DNA of 64,000 nucleotides from Pseudomonas sp. B20(2017) (GTDB lineage Bacteria > Pseudomonadota > Gammaproteobacteria > Pseudomonadales > Pseudomonadaceae), in NCBI RefSeq assembly GCF_002113125.1, contig NZ_NEJP01000002.1, positions 372,001-436,000 of the forward strand. Direction: 5' to 3'. The translations under genes were made by a program, and so were the position numbers. The notes under the pieces were generated by a model. It was not told the DNA's origin, did no database searches, and saw only the letters and a program-made list of their open reading frames with translations. Each line of letters starts with the position of its first letter. The stretch's first letter is position 1. Positions 42,519-50,843 of the stretch are shown here, piece by piece.

Positions 42519-43232
42519 ATGGATACGAAAAAGGAACAAAAAGGCTGGACCAATGACGAGTTGGAAGCATCGATCGACGCCTATCTCGCGATTCAAGCGA
42601 AATATCCAAACGATGAAAAATTCAACAAGTCTGCGGAGCACAAGCTTCTGCAGGATGGCGTGCTCGCCAGTCGTAATAGCAAGTCGATCGACTATCGCCT
42701 ACAAAACATTTCGGCTCTCTTTGATGCGCTGGGACTGAAGCCAATTGTCCATTACAAGCCGAAAGTCAACATTGGCTCGGGGATCACTGCGCGCCTGACC
42801 AAAATTTTAGAAGCCAAAGGCCTTCTGACTCAGAGCACCGAGCTGCTTGCTACCGAGGGTGGCGTTCGGAGTCGACACGTTAAGCCAGCTAAAGCACAGA
42901 ATTTCGTAGACGTTCCAGAAGATGACTCGCCCCCACAACAAGGGGTGACAGTTACCCGGTACTTCGTTCGAAACTCCAAAATCAAAGGCTGGATTCTAGA
43001 AAACGCTAAAGGTATTTGTGAGGCCTGTGGTCAACCTGGTCCATTCGAAATGGATGGAAAACCGTACCTTGAGGTTCATCACGTTAAGCACCTGGCACAG
43101 CAGGGTAAGGATCGCAAAAACAATACTGTTGCGCTCTGTCCGAATTGCCATCGGCGCTGCCACCACTCGAGCGACCGAGTGGAGTTCACTGATTCGCTCT
43201 ATAAAAAAGTGAAACGGTTGAAGCGGCAGTAA
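42519..43232 (+). CDS. HNH endonuclease
   Basis: A 237-residue protein. The C-terminal HNH/zinc module has C167-x2-C170, the H187-H188 pair in LEVHHVKHL, N201/N202 and C207-x2-C210-H211, as in McrA-like nucleases. The N-terminal 130 residues resemble the helical domain fused to HNH in restriction-type proteins (YRLQNISALFDALG). A type IV restriction or other DNA-defence role is likely but unproven. It ends about 28 kDa, cytoplasmic. GC content is intermediate. No partner methylase is adjacent. Confidence 0.8.
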   Translation: MDTKKEQKGWTNDELEASIDAYLAIQAKYPNDEKFNKSAEHKLLQDGVLASRNSKSIDYRLQNISALFDALGLKPIVHYKPKVNIGSGITARLTKILEAKGLLTQSTELLATEGGVRSRHVKPAKAQNFVDVPEDDSPPQQGVTVTRYFVRNSKIKGWILENAKGICEACGQPGPFEMDGKPYLEVHHVKHLAQQGKDRKNNTVALCPNCHRRCHHSSDRVEFTDSLYKKVKRLKRQ

Positions 43233-43321
43233 ATTCTCTGCCCAATAGAGGATGTGGTGAGGGAAGAAATCCAACCCGCCTCTCGCTACTAATCCCCCCA
43301 CTCAAGGACCCGAGCCCCATC

Positions 43322-44308
43322 ATGAAATTCGACCTCGCCTACTGCCTCAGCCTCGACGACAAGTTGTCGATCTATGATGTTCGCGATCTCAATTTCGATG
43401 AGACGGTGGCGTTCGATTCTGCGAAGGAGCATTTCCAGTGCCCCAACGACGCCTGTCGTGCGGCGTTCGATGCCTCCAACGAATTAGGCACGTTCAACGC
43501 CAAGAACGTGAATTACGTGCGCACGCCGCACTTCAAGAATCTGCCCGGTACGCAGCATGTGGCGGGTTGTCCGTATGTGAGTTTGAAGACGTCGGCCGCG
43601 GGGGTTGAGGCGGCGGATGGGGAATTGGATGACGGACGGGAGGAACATTTCCCGTCGGAGTTGTTGCTGACGCGCCGTGAGTATGTGCGTAAGCCTGCCG
43701 CGCCAGCGGGTGCTGCGGATGTGTTGCGGGATGATCCGATGCGGGTGGCGGCTACTCCCTCAAAAGAATCGCCGAGTCGTGAGACGACGCCGGACAAGAC
43801 CAGTGTTTTCGCTCACCCCGTGGAATGTTTTGTGTCGAACTTCGCGGATAAGGATTTGCTCAAGCGTATGCCGTTGAAGATTGGCGAGCATACGGCGCCG
43901 TACAGTTCGTTCTTCAAGAAGATCGAGTACTTGATGGACAACAAGGGGCTGATTTATTGGGGCCGGATCAAGAAGATCGAGGACTTCCACAGCGCCAGTT
44001 TCCGGATCGATTTCGAGGACAAGGTCTGGTTCAAGAAGCCGGATGACAGCAAGAAGAAGCCTTATCCGGTCAGTGTCTATCTCAACAAAAAGCTGATCGA
44101 CAACTACCGTAAGCGCAAGGCGTTTCTGGAAGAGATCAAGCACGCGATCGACAGTGATAAGAAGCTGTTCTGTTTCTTTTATGGCGTGACGCCGGAATTG
44201 AAGCAGGTGCCGGGCAAGAAGAACCCCGAAAAGCCTTTCGAGGTCTTCAATGCCAATATCGAGAACCTGGATCACTTCATCATTCGTGAAGCGCCGGGTC
44301 TGGCGTGA
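43322..44308 (+). CDS. Unknown protein with CoiA-like zinc-ribbon N-terminus
   Basis: A 328-residue cytoplasmic protein. The N-terminal segment has C40-x4-C45, then TPHF (H70), H79 and C83, spaced like the zinc-ribbon region of competence CoiA-like proteins. A low-complexity linker (about 90-160) rich in Ala, Pro and Thr precedes a basic beta/alpha C-domain (about 165-325) with many Lys and aromatic residues. CoiA-like proteins belong to nuclease families, but no nuclease motif is evident here. Function unknown; a nucleic-acid role is inference. GC is normal, so it may lie outside the accessory segment. Confidence 0.7.
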   Translation: MKFDLAYCLSLDDKLSIYDVRDLNFDETVAFDSAKEHFQCPNDACRAAFDASNELGTFNAKNVNYVRTPHFKNLPGTQHVAGCPYVSLKTSAAGVEAADGELDDGREEHFPSELLLTRREYVRKPAAPAGAADVLRDDPMRVAATPSKESPSRETTPDKTSVFAHPVECFVSNFADKDLLKRMPLKIGEHTAPYSSFFKKIEYLMDNKGLIYWGRIKKIEDFHSASFRIDFEDKVWFKKPDDSKKKPYPVSVYLNKKLIDNYRKRKAFLEEIKHAIDSDKKLFCFFYGVTPELKQVPGKKNPEKPFEVFNANIENLDHFIIREAPGLA

Positions 44309-44317
44309 TGGTCAGCC

Positions 44318-45460
44318 CTAGGGCAGTTGCAGTTTGACGGCGCCGGGGTGTTGCTTGACGACTGAGTACGGCAGGATCGACCACTCGGGTTCATCGCAAC
44401 CACGTTGTACTCGCGGGAAGTACGGCCCCAAGTAAATGCCCTTGGCGGTGAAGTACCAATCGAAAACGCCCCAGATGTTTTCATCGGTGTAGTCGCAACT
44501 GTCTTCATCACCTTCGGCTGGCTTCTTCATTTCGTCGGGATACAGCGAGGTGAATTGCTTTATAAGCCATTGCGCAAACTCCTCCCTCTGTTTGCCTTCG
44601 CTTGTTCCAGTCGAATTGCCTTCACGCCCACCCACCGCCAAAACGTCTTCCAGCTTTATCGCCTCCCCAGTATGAACATTGAGATTGATCGGGGAGTTGC
44701 CGACATCCGGATGCGCGCCGCCACAGTCGTAACCGGTGTTGATGTTCAGGCTGACGATATCGGACGACAGAAACGTGGGCGCGACGCTTTGCCATTGCTC
44801 GGCATTTTCACCACCTTGCAGCATGCAGCCGTGATAACTGATGACCTCTTTCCAGAGCCGTCCCAACAATTGCTCGTTGATCCGCTGTTGCTCTTCTTTG
44901 GGATAACCAGACTCAATGCTGAAGAAAGAGATTTTGGACTCAGGCTCTGCCCACCATTGCAGGTCGTAGCCCATGAAGTTGTCTTTCTTCCCCGGTTTGA
45001 GCTTGAGCCCCTGTAAGCGCAAATACTCGTACGGATCGTCCTTCGCCAACGTGGCAATAAAGGGCAACGTCGTTGCAGTCGGCGCTGGAAGTTTGGCCTC
45101 GACCAGTTGCACCGGCAGCTTTTTGCCCTTCGGGTTTTGCCATTCGCCCTGCCAACCATTGGCGGTGGATTTCAGATTTAGGGTTGGGAGTGGCTTGTCC
45201 TCGCTGAAGCGATTGTTGCCCTCGACCAGCGTCAGCGTGCTGTCCTGCAACGCGCCACTGAGGGGCAGATCGCGGTGATACTTCTCGTAGAAGTAACGAC
45301 CGGTCACTTCATCCGGCTGCTGGGTGTTGAGCTCCACCACAATCGGCGTCTTGCCCAGCGTGCCAGTGAACACACGTCTGCCGTCATCAGCCTGAGCAGT
45401 AGAAAGCAGTGAAAACAACGCGGCGGCATATGGCGCCAGGCGCAACAGTCCCTTGAGCAT
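44318..45460 (-). CDS. Secreted protein with DUF3298-like C-terminus
   Basis: A 380-residue protein with a signal peptide (about 1-24, ending AQADD). The C-terminal half has the pattern YDCGGAHPDVGNSPINLNVHTGEAIKLEDVLA, typical of DUF3298/DUF4163 RsiV-like extracellular domains that bind peptidoglycan hydrolases or lysozyme. Three Cys are likely in disulphides. It ends ten bases from the convergent 43322 gene. Related in theme to the LprI-like protein at 6807. Confidence 0.7.
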   Translation of the reverse strand: MLKGLLRLAPYAAALFSLLSTAQADDGRRVFTGTLGKTPIVVELNTQQPDEVTGRYFYEKYHRDLPLSGALQDSTLTLVEGNNRFSEDKPLPTLNLKSTANGWQGEWQNPKGKKLPVQLVEAKLPAPTATTLPFIATLAKDDPYEYLRLQGLKLKPGKKDNFMGYDLQWWAEPESKISFFSIESGYPKEEQQRINEQLLGRLWKEVISYHGCMLQGGENAEQWQSVAPTFLSSDIVSLNINTGYDCGGAHPDVGNSPINLNVHTGEAIKLEDVLAVGGREGNSTGTSEGKQREEFAQWLIKQFTSLYPDEMKKPAEGDEDSCDYTDENIWGVFDWYFTAKGIYLGPYFPRVQRGCDEPEWSILPYSVVKQHPGAVKLQLP

Positions 45461-45546
45461 GGATCGATCCCTGAGTGAGTCGGAGGTCGCGCCGGGACGT
45501 GAGTGCCGGCGCTGGTAAATGCGGGGCGGATTATGGCGGGGGTGGC

Positions 45547-46269
45547 TTAACTAATCGAATTTTGTCGGTTGTACTCTTCCAGCCAGGCTTCGCGCTTTAA
45601 CGCTTCGATCTCTCGGCGCACTTGTTTGCGCCGTTTTTTGGCTTCCTCGACTTCAGCCTCCTCAAGAGCGCAATACTGACGTAGCCAATGAACAATCATT
45701 TCTTCAAGTGGCCAGTAGTAATCCTTAGCACCCTTGCTGCTTCTCGGGGTGTCATTCATATCCTCGTCAAATACCATTGCGGCCATTTCATCAGGCGGCA
45801 AACTGCCTCTTTCGGCGACCCTTTCCTTGAAGATCCAGGCGATCTCGTCGATGTGTTTTTGCGCACTGCGATGACTGCGCCGATAGAACTGCTGTGAGTG
45901 ACAAACTGATCTGAAGTGCTCGATCATCTGGTCAGCGTCGATCCATTGCGCAAGATCGTGATTGATCGCATGAACCATTACACCGTTGAGCCAGCGATCA
46001 GCAAAGCGCTGGACAACGCCCTCAACGTCCGCTTTTTTCGCATCAGCGAGAATCACGCAATACCGCGTTTTTACGTGCATGACGAACAACACATTCTTGC
46101 GCTGCACGGTGATGGCGTGAACCAGCCACTGCTCGGTCGAACTGTCCGGCTCGTCATCTTCGATGAAGGGTGACGGTGCGTTGTATTCAACCGGCGTGAT
46201 CGTTTCGCCCTTGTGGACGCGACTGAAGAACTTGCTGGCGGCTTCTGTGCAGTTGAAGATCAACATCAT
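45547..46269 (-). CDS. DUF6933-like protein
   Basis: A 240-residue protein with the DUF6933 start MLIFNCTEAASKFF and the VHAITVQRKNVLFVMHVKTRYCVILADAKK core. The last 40 residues are a charged coiled-coil helix (EEAEVEEAKKRRKQVRREIEALKREA). Function is not known for the family. It is 27 bp downstream of a 120-residue gene and probably cotranscribed with it. Confidence 0.7.
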   Translation of the reverse strand: MMLIFNCTEAASKFFSRVHKGETITPVEYNAPSPFIEDDEPDSSTEQWLVHAITVQRKNVLFVMHVKTRYCVILADAKKADVEGVVQRFADRWLNGVMVHAINHDLAQWIDADQMIEHFRSVCHSQQFYRRSHRSAQKHIDEIAWIFKERVAERGSLPPDEMAAMVFDEDMNDTPRSSKGAKDYYWPLEEMIVHWLRQYCALEEAEVEEAKKRRKQVRREIEALKREAWLEEYNRQNSIS

Positions 46270-46296
46270 GTTTCTCTGTTTGTCGTGAGGGGATCA

Positions 46297-46659
46297 TCAA
46301 TAGTCCGGTACGCGCTCCTCCGCCCATTCGATTTCGTATGGCTGGCGATCAGCATCCGAAATAATCTCGCGCATCTTGTCGCTAAGGACTGATAACTCTG
46401 CATCGGTCAGCAGGTTGTGTGCAACCATCAGCCTCAACGACAACCATGCATCTTTGCGGCTCAGTCCATCAAAGGTCATTGCCATATCCTTGTCTCGACT
46501 TCGTATAAGTCGATAGAGCGTCAGATAACGAGCGTGAGCCGAGAGAGCACCGTTTTGAGCAACGGTTCTGGTCTCAGCCAAAACACCTTGGCAAAAACGG
46601 TCCAACGCAAGCTTTCGTAATTCTTTGTACTTTTTCCAGTCACTTTCGGAAATCGACAT
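46297..46659 (-). CDS. Hypothetical protein upstream of DUF6933 gene
   Basis: A 120-residue helical, charged protein (MSISESDWKKYKELRKLALDRFC start, C-terminal EIEWAEERVPDY). The ATG at 46659 follows GAGGTGAGG. The longer frame extends into the next gene and has no better start. Likely operon partner of the DUF6933-like gene. No family named with confidence. Confidence 0.65.
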   Translation of the reverse strand: MSISESDWKKYKELRKLALDRFCQGVLAETRTVAQNGALSAHARYLTLYRLIRSRDKDMAMTFDGLSRKDAWLSLRLMVAHNLLTDAELSVLSDKMREIISDADRQPYEIEWAEERVPDY

Positions 46660-46703
46660 GAACCTCACCTCTCGCCCATATTCAAGTGAGACCGGGTAAT
46701 TGA

Positions 46704-47519
46704 TTACTTCATTGAGATAATCAGCAGAACTACCGACAACAATCCAATATAGACCCAAGCATGCACCCGATCCGGTACCCGCCCGATCCACCGTGTGGCC
46801 AGTCGAATCCCCAGCATCGAGCCCAGCGTCAGCACCGCAAACGCCAGCAGATCCACATACCCGACAAACCACGGCCCGAGTTCTGTCTCGCTGTACCCCG
46901 CCAACAGCATGTACGTCAGCGTTCCCGCCAGCGCCACTGGCACGCTCAACGGATTGGCCATCGACGTCGCCTGCGACATGCTCAACCCACAACGCCGCAA
47001 TAACGGCACGGTCATGACGCTTCCTCCTACGCCGAGAAAGGTTGCGATGGCGCCAATGCCTACACCGCCGCCGCACGTTTCCAGTGTTCCCAATCGCCGT
47101 GGGATGGCGCCTTCGGACTGCGTAAGAAATCCGCGTCGCAACAGGCAATCGACAATCGTCACGCCGAGGTAGGCGATGAAGGCATAACGAATGATTTCGC
47201 CGCTGACCCACACCGCAGCGACTGCGCCGACGACTGCGCCCAATCCGATGAACCCGCCTAAGGGCCACAGGTAATCACGGATGAGGTTGCCGGCGCGGCG
47301 ATGTTTGTCGGTCGCGACCAAGGCGTTGACGATCATCACGCAGGTCGAGGTGGCGACGGCGATGTGCATGGCGGATTGGCTGATCGGGTCGTCGGCGCCG
47401 TGGCTGGCGGTGAGCATGCGGTACAGCAGCGGCACGCCGACGAAGCCGCCGCCGAAGCCGAAGAGCACGGCGGTGACGCCGGTCAGGCAGCCGAAGAGTG
47501 TCAGCAGGAGATAGAACAT
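46704..47519 (-). CDS. TauE/SafE family membrane carrier
   Basis: A 271-residue membrane protein with eight or so hydrophobic helices and the two family repeats (VLFGFGGGFVGVPLL near residue 15 and FLGVGGSVMTVPLL near 160). Family members move sulfite, sulfoacetate or other organic anions. The start at 47519 gives a first helix at residue 2. Divergent from an AraC regulator, which probably controls it. Confidence 0.88.
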   Translation of the reverse strand: MFYLLLTLFGCLTGVTAVLFGFGGGFVGVPLLYRMLTASHGADDPISQSAMHIAVATSTCVMIVNALVATDKHRRAGNLIRDYLWPLGGFIGLGAVVGAVAAVWVSGEIIRYAFIAYLGVTIVDCLLRRGFLTQSEGAIPRRLGTLETCGGGVGIGAIATFLGVGGSVMTVPLLRRCGLSMSQATSMANPLSVPVALAGTLTYMLLAGYSETELGPWFVGYVDLLAFAVLTLGSMLGIRLATRWIGRVPDRVHAWVYIGLLSVVLLIISMK

Positions 47520-47631
47520 AGCGTGTCGTCCGTTGTTGGGGAGCGGTCGACGATAGAGCGGCGACACTTGGCCTGCCTCAGCAAGTAAGCCAATAATGTT
47601 TGCGTTTACGCCAACTGCTGGGTGCCGCTCG

Positions 47632-48399
47632 ATGCGCAATGTTTCGATCAATCTGCTGGATGACACGCCGCGCCCGCTGGTGGCGATCGGTACGGATTAT
47701 TCCCACGGCTATCTGTTGCCACGTCATACGCATCGGCGGGCGCAATTGTTGTACGGGGCGACCGGGGTGATGCAGGTCAGCACGCATGACGGCAACTGGG
47801 TGGTGCCGCCGCAGCGGGCGGTGTGGATTCCGCCGGGTGTGGCGCATGAGGTGTTGATGCTCGGGGTCAGCACTCGCAGTTTGTATATCGAGCCGGGAGC
47901 GGTGGATCTGGGTGAGCGTTGTCAGGTGATCAGTGTGTCGCCGTTGATGCGGCACTTGCTGATGGCGGCCGTAGAGTTGCCGCTGACGTATGACCTGAGC
48001 GGGCGCGACGGCGTGCTGATCGATTTGTTGCTGCATGAATTGGTACGCAGTGCGCCGTTGCCGCTGCATATCCCGCTGCCGCCTGACGGAAGACTGCTCG
48101 AACTGTGTCAGACCTTTCTGCATCAGCCGAATGCCCACCAATCACCCCAGCAATGGGCTCATCAGCTGCACGTAAGCTTACGCACCTTCAACAGACTGTT
48201 TCGTCAGCAGACCGGCCTGAGTTTCAGCCAATGGCGCCAGCGCGCCTGCGTGGTATTGGCGCTGGCACGGCTGGCGGCCGGTGAATCGGTGACGCGGATT
48301 GCCCTGGATTTCGGCTATGACAGCCCGGCGGCGTTCTCGACGATGTTCCGCCGGATCCTCGGTCAGGCACCGTCCGTCTGGTTGGAGGCGGCGAACTAG
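47632..48399 (+). CDS. AraC family regulator with cupin N-domain
   Basis: A 255-residue protein with an N-terminal cupin sensor (about 15-110, HTHRRAQLLYGATGVMQV, PPQRAVWIPPGVAHEV) and a C-terminal AraC HTH pair (about 155-250, WAHQLHVSLRTFNRLFRQQTG and IALDFGYDSPAAFSTMFRR). The start at 47632 fits the cupin domain; an upstream ATG at 47596 is also possible. It regulates, by inference, the divergent TauE/SafE carrier gene. The intergenic space is about 110 bp. Confidence 0.87.
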   Translation: MRNVSINLLDDTPRPLVAIGTDYSHGYLLPRHTHRRAQLLYGATGVMQVSTHDGNWVVPPQRAVWIPPGVAHEVLMLGVSTRSLYIEPGAVDLGERCQVISVSPLMRHLLMAAVELPLTYDLSGRDGVLIDLLLHELVRSAPLPLHIPLPPDGRLLELCQTFLHQPNAHQSPQQWAHQLHVSLRTFNRLFRQQTGLSFSQWRQRACVVLALARLAAGESVTRIALDFGYDSPAAFSTMFRRILGQAPSVWLEAAN

Positions 48400-48438
48400 G
48401 GCAAATCAAAAAATGCGTTTGATCCCGGCCGAAAACAA

Positions 48439-48454
48439 CTGTACAAAAACACAG
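48439..48454 (+). promoter_or_regulatory. LexA (SOS) box
   Basis: CTGTACAAAAACACAG fits the gamma-proteobacterial SOS box CTGT-N8-ACAG exactly, 39 bp before the next start codon, a typical position over the promoter. Confidence 0.75.
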
Positions 48455-48492
48455 TACATTTTCCATCAGCACTCTCGAGCCCGGAGCACACC

Positions 48493-48804
48493 ATGGCCTC
48501 TTCTGCGATGAACCTCATCCTCGAACGTATCGCCCTTTTCCAGTTCACCCCGACCCATTGCGCCCAGGCCCGAGGGATGTTGGGCTGGAGCATTGAACAG
48601 TTGGCGCGAGAGGCCAAGGTTTCAGTAGACGAGATTCAGCGCTTCGAAGCGCAACAGGACGTGGCGGATGAGGTGCGGCTGGCGTTGACCTATCGGTTTG
48701 AGGCGCAGGGGCTGGTGTTCTTTCCGGGTTTTGCGCCGGGGCGTTCGACAAGCAATGGTTCGACAGCCGAATCAGTGCGTGGGGATTATGCGATGGCGGA
48801 GTGA
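48493..48804 (+). CDS. Small XRE-like DNA-binding protein under SOS control
   Basis: A 103-residue protein with a helix-turn-helix of Cro/C1-like type (about 28-55, ARGMLGWSIEQLAREAKVSVDEIQRFEAQ). The remaining C-terminal half is short and disordered. The perfect LexA box upstream makes it a probable member of the SOS regulon. A short palindromic hairpin (48808-48830) follows. What it represses is unknown. Confidence 0.75.
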   Translation: MASSAMNLILERIALFQFTPTHCAQARGMLGWSIEQLAREAKVSVDEIQRFEAQQDVADEVRLALTYRFEAQGLVFFPGFAPGRSTSNGSTAESVRGDYAMAE

Positions 48805-48842
48805 TTCGGTTCGCCTGATGGAGGCGAACCTGCACCAGTGAG

Positions 48843-49895
48843 TCAGGCCCCTTGGACCACCACCTCACTCTCCCCTTCAACCGCCAACCACCACGCACTC
48901 CCGCGTTGCGGCTGTGCCAAGTTGAACGCCTCGCCCATTTGCGGCGTGGTGATGGAAACACTGCGTTCCCAGGCCAGTGCAAGAATGCGGTCGAAAGGTT
49001 CATGCCAGGCGTGCATCGCCAGGTCGAACGTGCCGTTGTGGATCGGGAACAGCCAGCGCCCCTTGAGATCGATGTGGGCCTGCAGGGTTTCCTCAGGTTG
49101 CATGTGCACGTGGGGCCATTCGACGTTGTAGGCGCCGGTTTCCATCAGGGTCAGGTCAAACGGGCCGTACTGTTCGCCGATGCGTTTGAAGCCGTCGAAG
49201 TAGCCGCTGTCACCGCTGAAGAAAATCCGTGTGTCGCCGTGGATGATCACCCAGGAAGCCCACAGGGTCTGGTTGCCATCGAACAGACCGCGACCGGAAA
49301 AGTGCTGCGACGGGGTGGCGATGAAACGGATGCCGGCGACTTCGGTGCCCTGCCACCAGTCGAACTGGTGGATCTTGCCGGCATCGATGCCCCATTTGAT
49401 CAGGGTGTCGCCGACGCCCAGCGGGGTCAGGAAGACGTTGACCTTGTCGGCCAGTTTCAACACCGCTTCGTAGTCGAGGTGGTCGTAGTGGTTGTGCGAC
49501 AGGATCACCGCTTCGATCGGCGGCAATTCATCGATGCTGATGGGTGGCTGGTGAAAGCGTTTCGGACCGGCCCATTGAACCGGCGAGGCGCGCTCGGCGA
49601 ACACCGGATCGGTGATCCAGAACTTGTCTTGCAGTTTGAGCAGCAAGGTCGAGTGACCGAGGCGATAGACGCTGTGGTTAGGCGCCGCGATCAGGTCCGC
49701 GCGGGTCAACGGCTGCACCGGAATGGCCGCCGCCGGCCGGGTGTTGCGCGGCTTGTGGAAAATCATGTTCCACATGATCCGCAGCATCTTGCGCAGACCT
49801 TCGCGCTGCACTGGCGCGTGGTTGCGAAACGTCCCTTCTGACTGTCGCGAGGCTTCAGGGGACTGAATAACCGCAGAGGAAATCGATTTGGCCAT
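48843..49895 (-). CDS. Metallo-beta-lactamase-fold hydrolase (NAPE-PLD/UlaG-like)
   Basis: A 350-residue MBL-fold enzyme with the zinc motif HxHxDH (SHNHYDHLDY, about residues 134-139) and downstream His/Asp ligands in FSGDSGYFDG and the HNGTFDLAMHAW end. Close to the RomA/NAPE-PLD-like group, so a phospholipase D-like or lactonase-type substrate is possible. The N-terminal 70 residues are basic and poorly conserved. Divergent from a TetR repressor, which likely controls it. Confidence 0.87.
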   Translation of the reverse strand: MAKSISSAVIQSPEASRQSEGTFRNHAPVQREGLRKMLRIMWNMIFHKPRNTRPAAAIPVQPLTRADLIAAPNHSVYRLGHSTLLLKLQDKFWITDPVFAERASPVQWAGPKRFHQPPISIDELPPIEAVILSHNHYDHLDYEAVLKLADKVNVFLTPLGVGDTLIKWGIDAGKIHQFDWWQGTEVAGIRFIATPSQHFSGRGLFDGNQTLWASWVIIHGDTRIFFSGDSGYFDGFKRIGEQYGPFDLTLMETGAYNVEWPHVHMQPEETLQAHIDLKGRWLFPIHNGTFDLAMHAWHEPFDRILALAWERSVSITTPQMGEAFNLAQPQRGSAWWLAVEGESEVVVQGA

Positions 49896-50109
49896 AGCTG
49901 AATGACTCCAGAAAAACCGCGCAATTCACGGTTTTCCACGGTGGGACGATAAAGGGCCAAAGCACGCACGCATCAGCCGGACATCTGGTTTTAGGATTCA
50001 CCGATTAAGGCAACATTACACTCACCGGTGTAGTTTCTAGGTTGCATCAATCCGGATGGCAAGTAAACTGCCGAGTGTAATTTCACCCTTTTTCTGCCGA
50101 ATCGAATTT

Positions 50110-50718
50110 ATGACAGCTCCAACGCGCCTCACCGATCGCAAACGCGAAGCCATCATTCTGGCGGCCATTTCCGAATTCCGTGCCAACGGTTTCGAGGTCA
50201 CCAGCATGGACAAGATCGCGGCCACCGCCGGGGTATCGAAGCGCACGGTGTACAACCATTTCCCCAGCAAGGAAGAGCTGTTCGCCGAAATTCTCAACCA
50301 GTTGTGGGCACGGATCAGCACCGAGCAAGCCGTGTCGTACCAGCCCGACCAGCCATTGCGTGATCAACTGCGAACAATGCTGCTGGCCAAACTGCAGATG
50401 ATGGCGGACGACAATTTCATGGATCTGGCCCGCGTCGCCATCGCGGCCGCGATCCACTCGCCAGAGCGCGCGCAAAACATGGTGGCGCGCATGGGCGAAC
50501 GAGAAGAAAGCGTGACCGTGTGGATTCGCGCAGCCCAGGCGGACGGTCGGTTGAAACCGGTGGATCCTGAGTTCGCCGCGCATCAGGTGCAGGGGCTGTT
50601 GAAGACGTTTGCCTTCTGGCCACAGATTTCCATGGGCCAGCCCTCCCTCGACAGCACTACGCAAAATGCCGTGGTCGATTCTGCGCTCGACATGTTCCTG
50701 GCCTGCTACCAGCTCTAG
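50110..50718 (+). CDS. TetR family repressor
   Basis: A 202-residue TetR with the N-terminal HTH (residues 10-55, ILAAISEFRANGFEVTSMDKIAATAGVSKRTVYNHFPSK split over its helices) and a C-terminal AefR-like ligand domain. The ATG at 50110 fits the family; upstream starts add unlikely residues. Divergent from the MBL hydrolase with a 214-bp gap. Confidence 0.9.
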   Translation: MTAPTRLTDRKREAIILAAISEFRANGFEVTSMDKIAATAGVSKRTVYNHFPSKEELFAEILNQLWARISTEQAVSYQPDQPLRDQLRTMLLAKLQMMADDNFMDLARVAIAAAIHSPERAQNMVARMGEREESVTVWIRAAQADGRLKPVDPEFAAHQVQGLLKTFAFWPQISMGQPSLDSTTQNAVVDSALDMFLACYQL

Positions 50719-50843
50719 ACAAGGCCTGCGCCACGGTAAATGGCTCACAAGGACACTGAATTTTCTCGCTGGAATAAATGACAATGTCTGTCATTGGCCG
50801 ATGAACGGTCTGTCTGAAGTATTACACTGCAAAGTGTTTCAGA

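Larger units (their letters stand above)
38731..43260. other. Accessory segment, strongly AT-rich in its left half
   Basis: Between the nrdB terminator and the gene at 43322 the base composition falls clearly below the flanks. The contrast is greatest over 38767-41560, where codons such as ATA, AGA, TTA and CTA are common. Contents: the GNAT-PIN/ASCH cassette, a Bro-N gene with leader, a small gene and an HNH nuclease. No integrase, transposase or flanking direct repeat was found, so it is an island by composition and content only. Confidence 0.75.

Noticed and set aside
41872..43232. Prophage remnant around Bro-N and HNH genes
   Set aside because: No capsid, terminase, tail, lysis or integrase genes lie nearby. 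Bro-N and HNH are also common in defence or regulatory settings.
43513..43877. Short reverse and alternative frames inside the 328-residue gene
   Set aside because: Composition and lack of starts mark them as shadows of the main frame.
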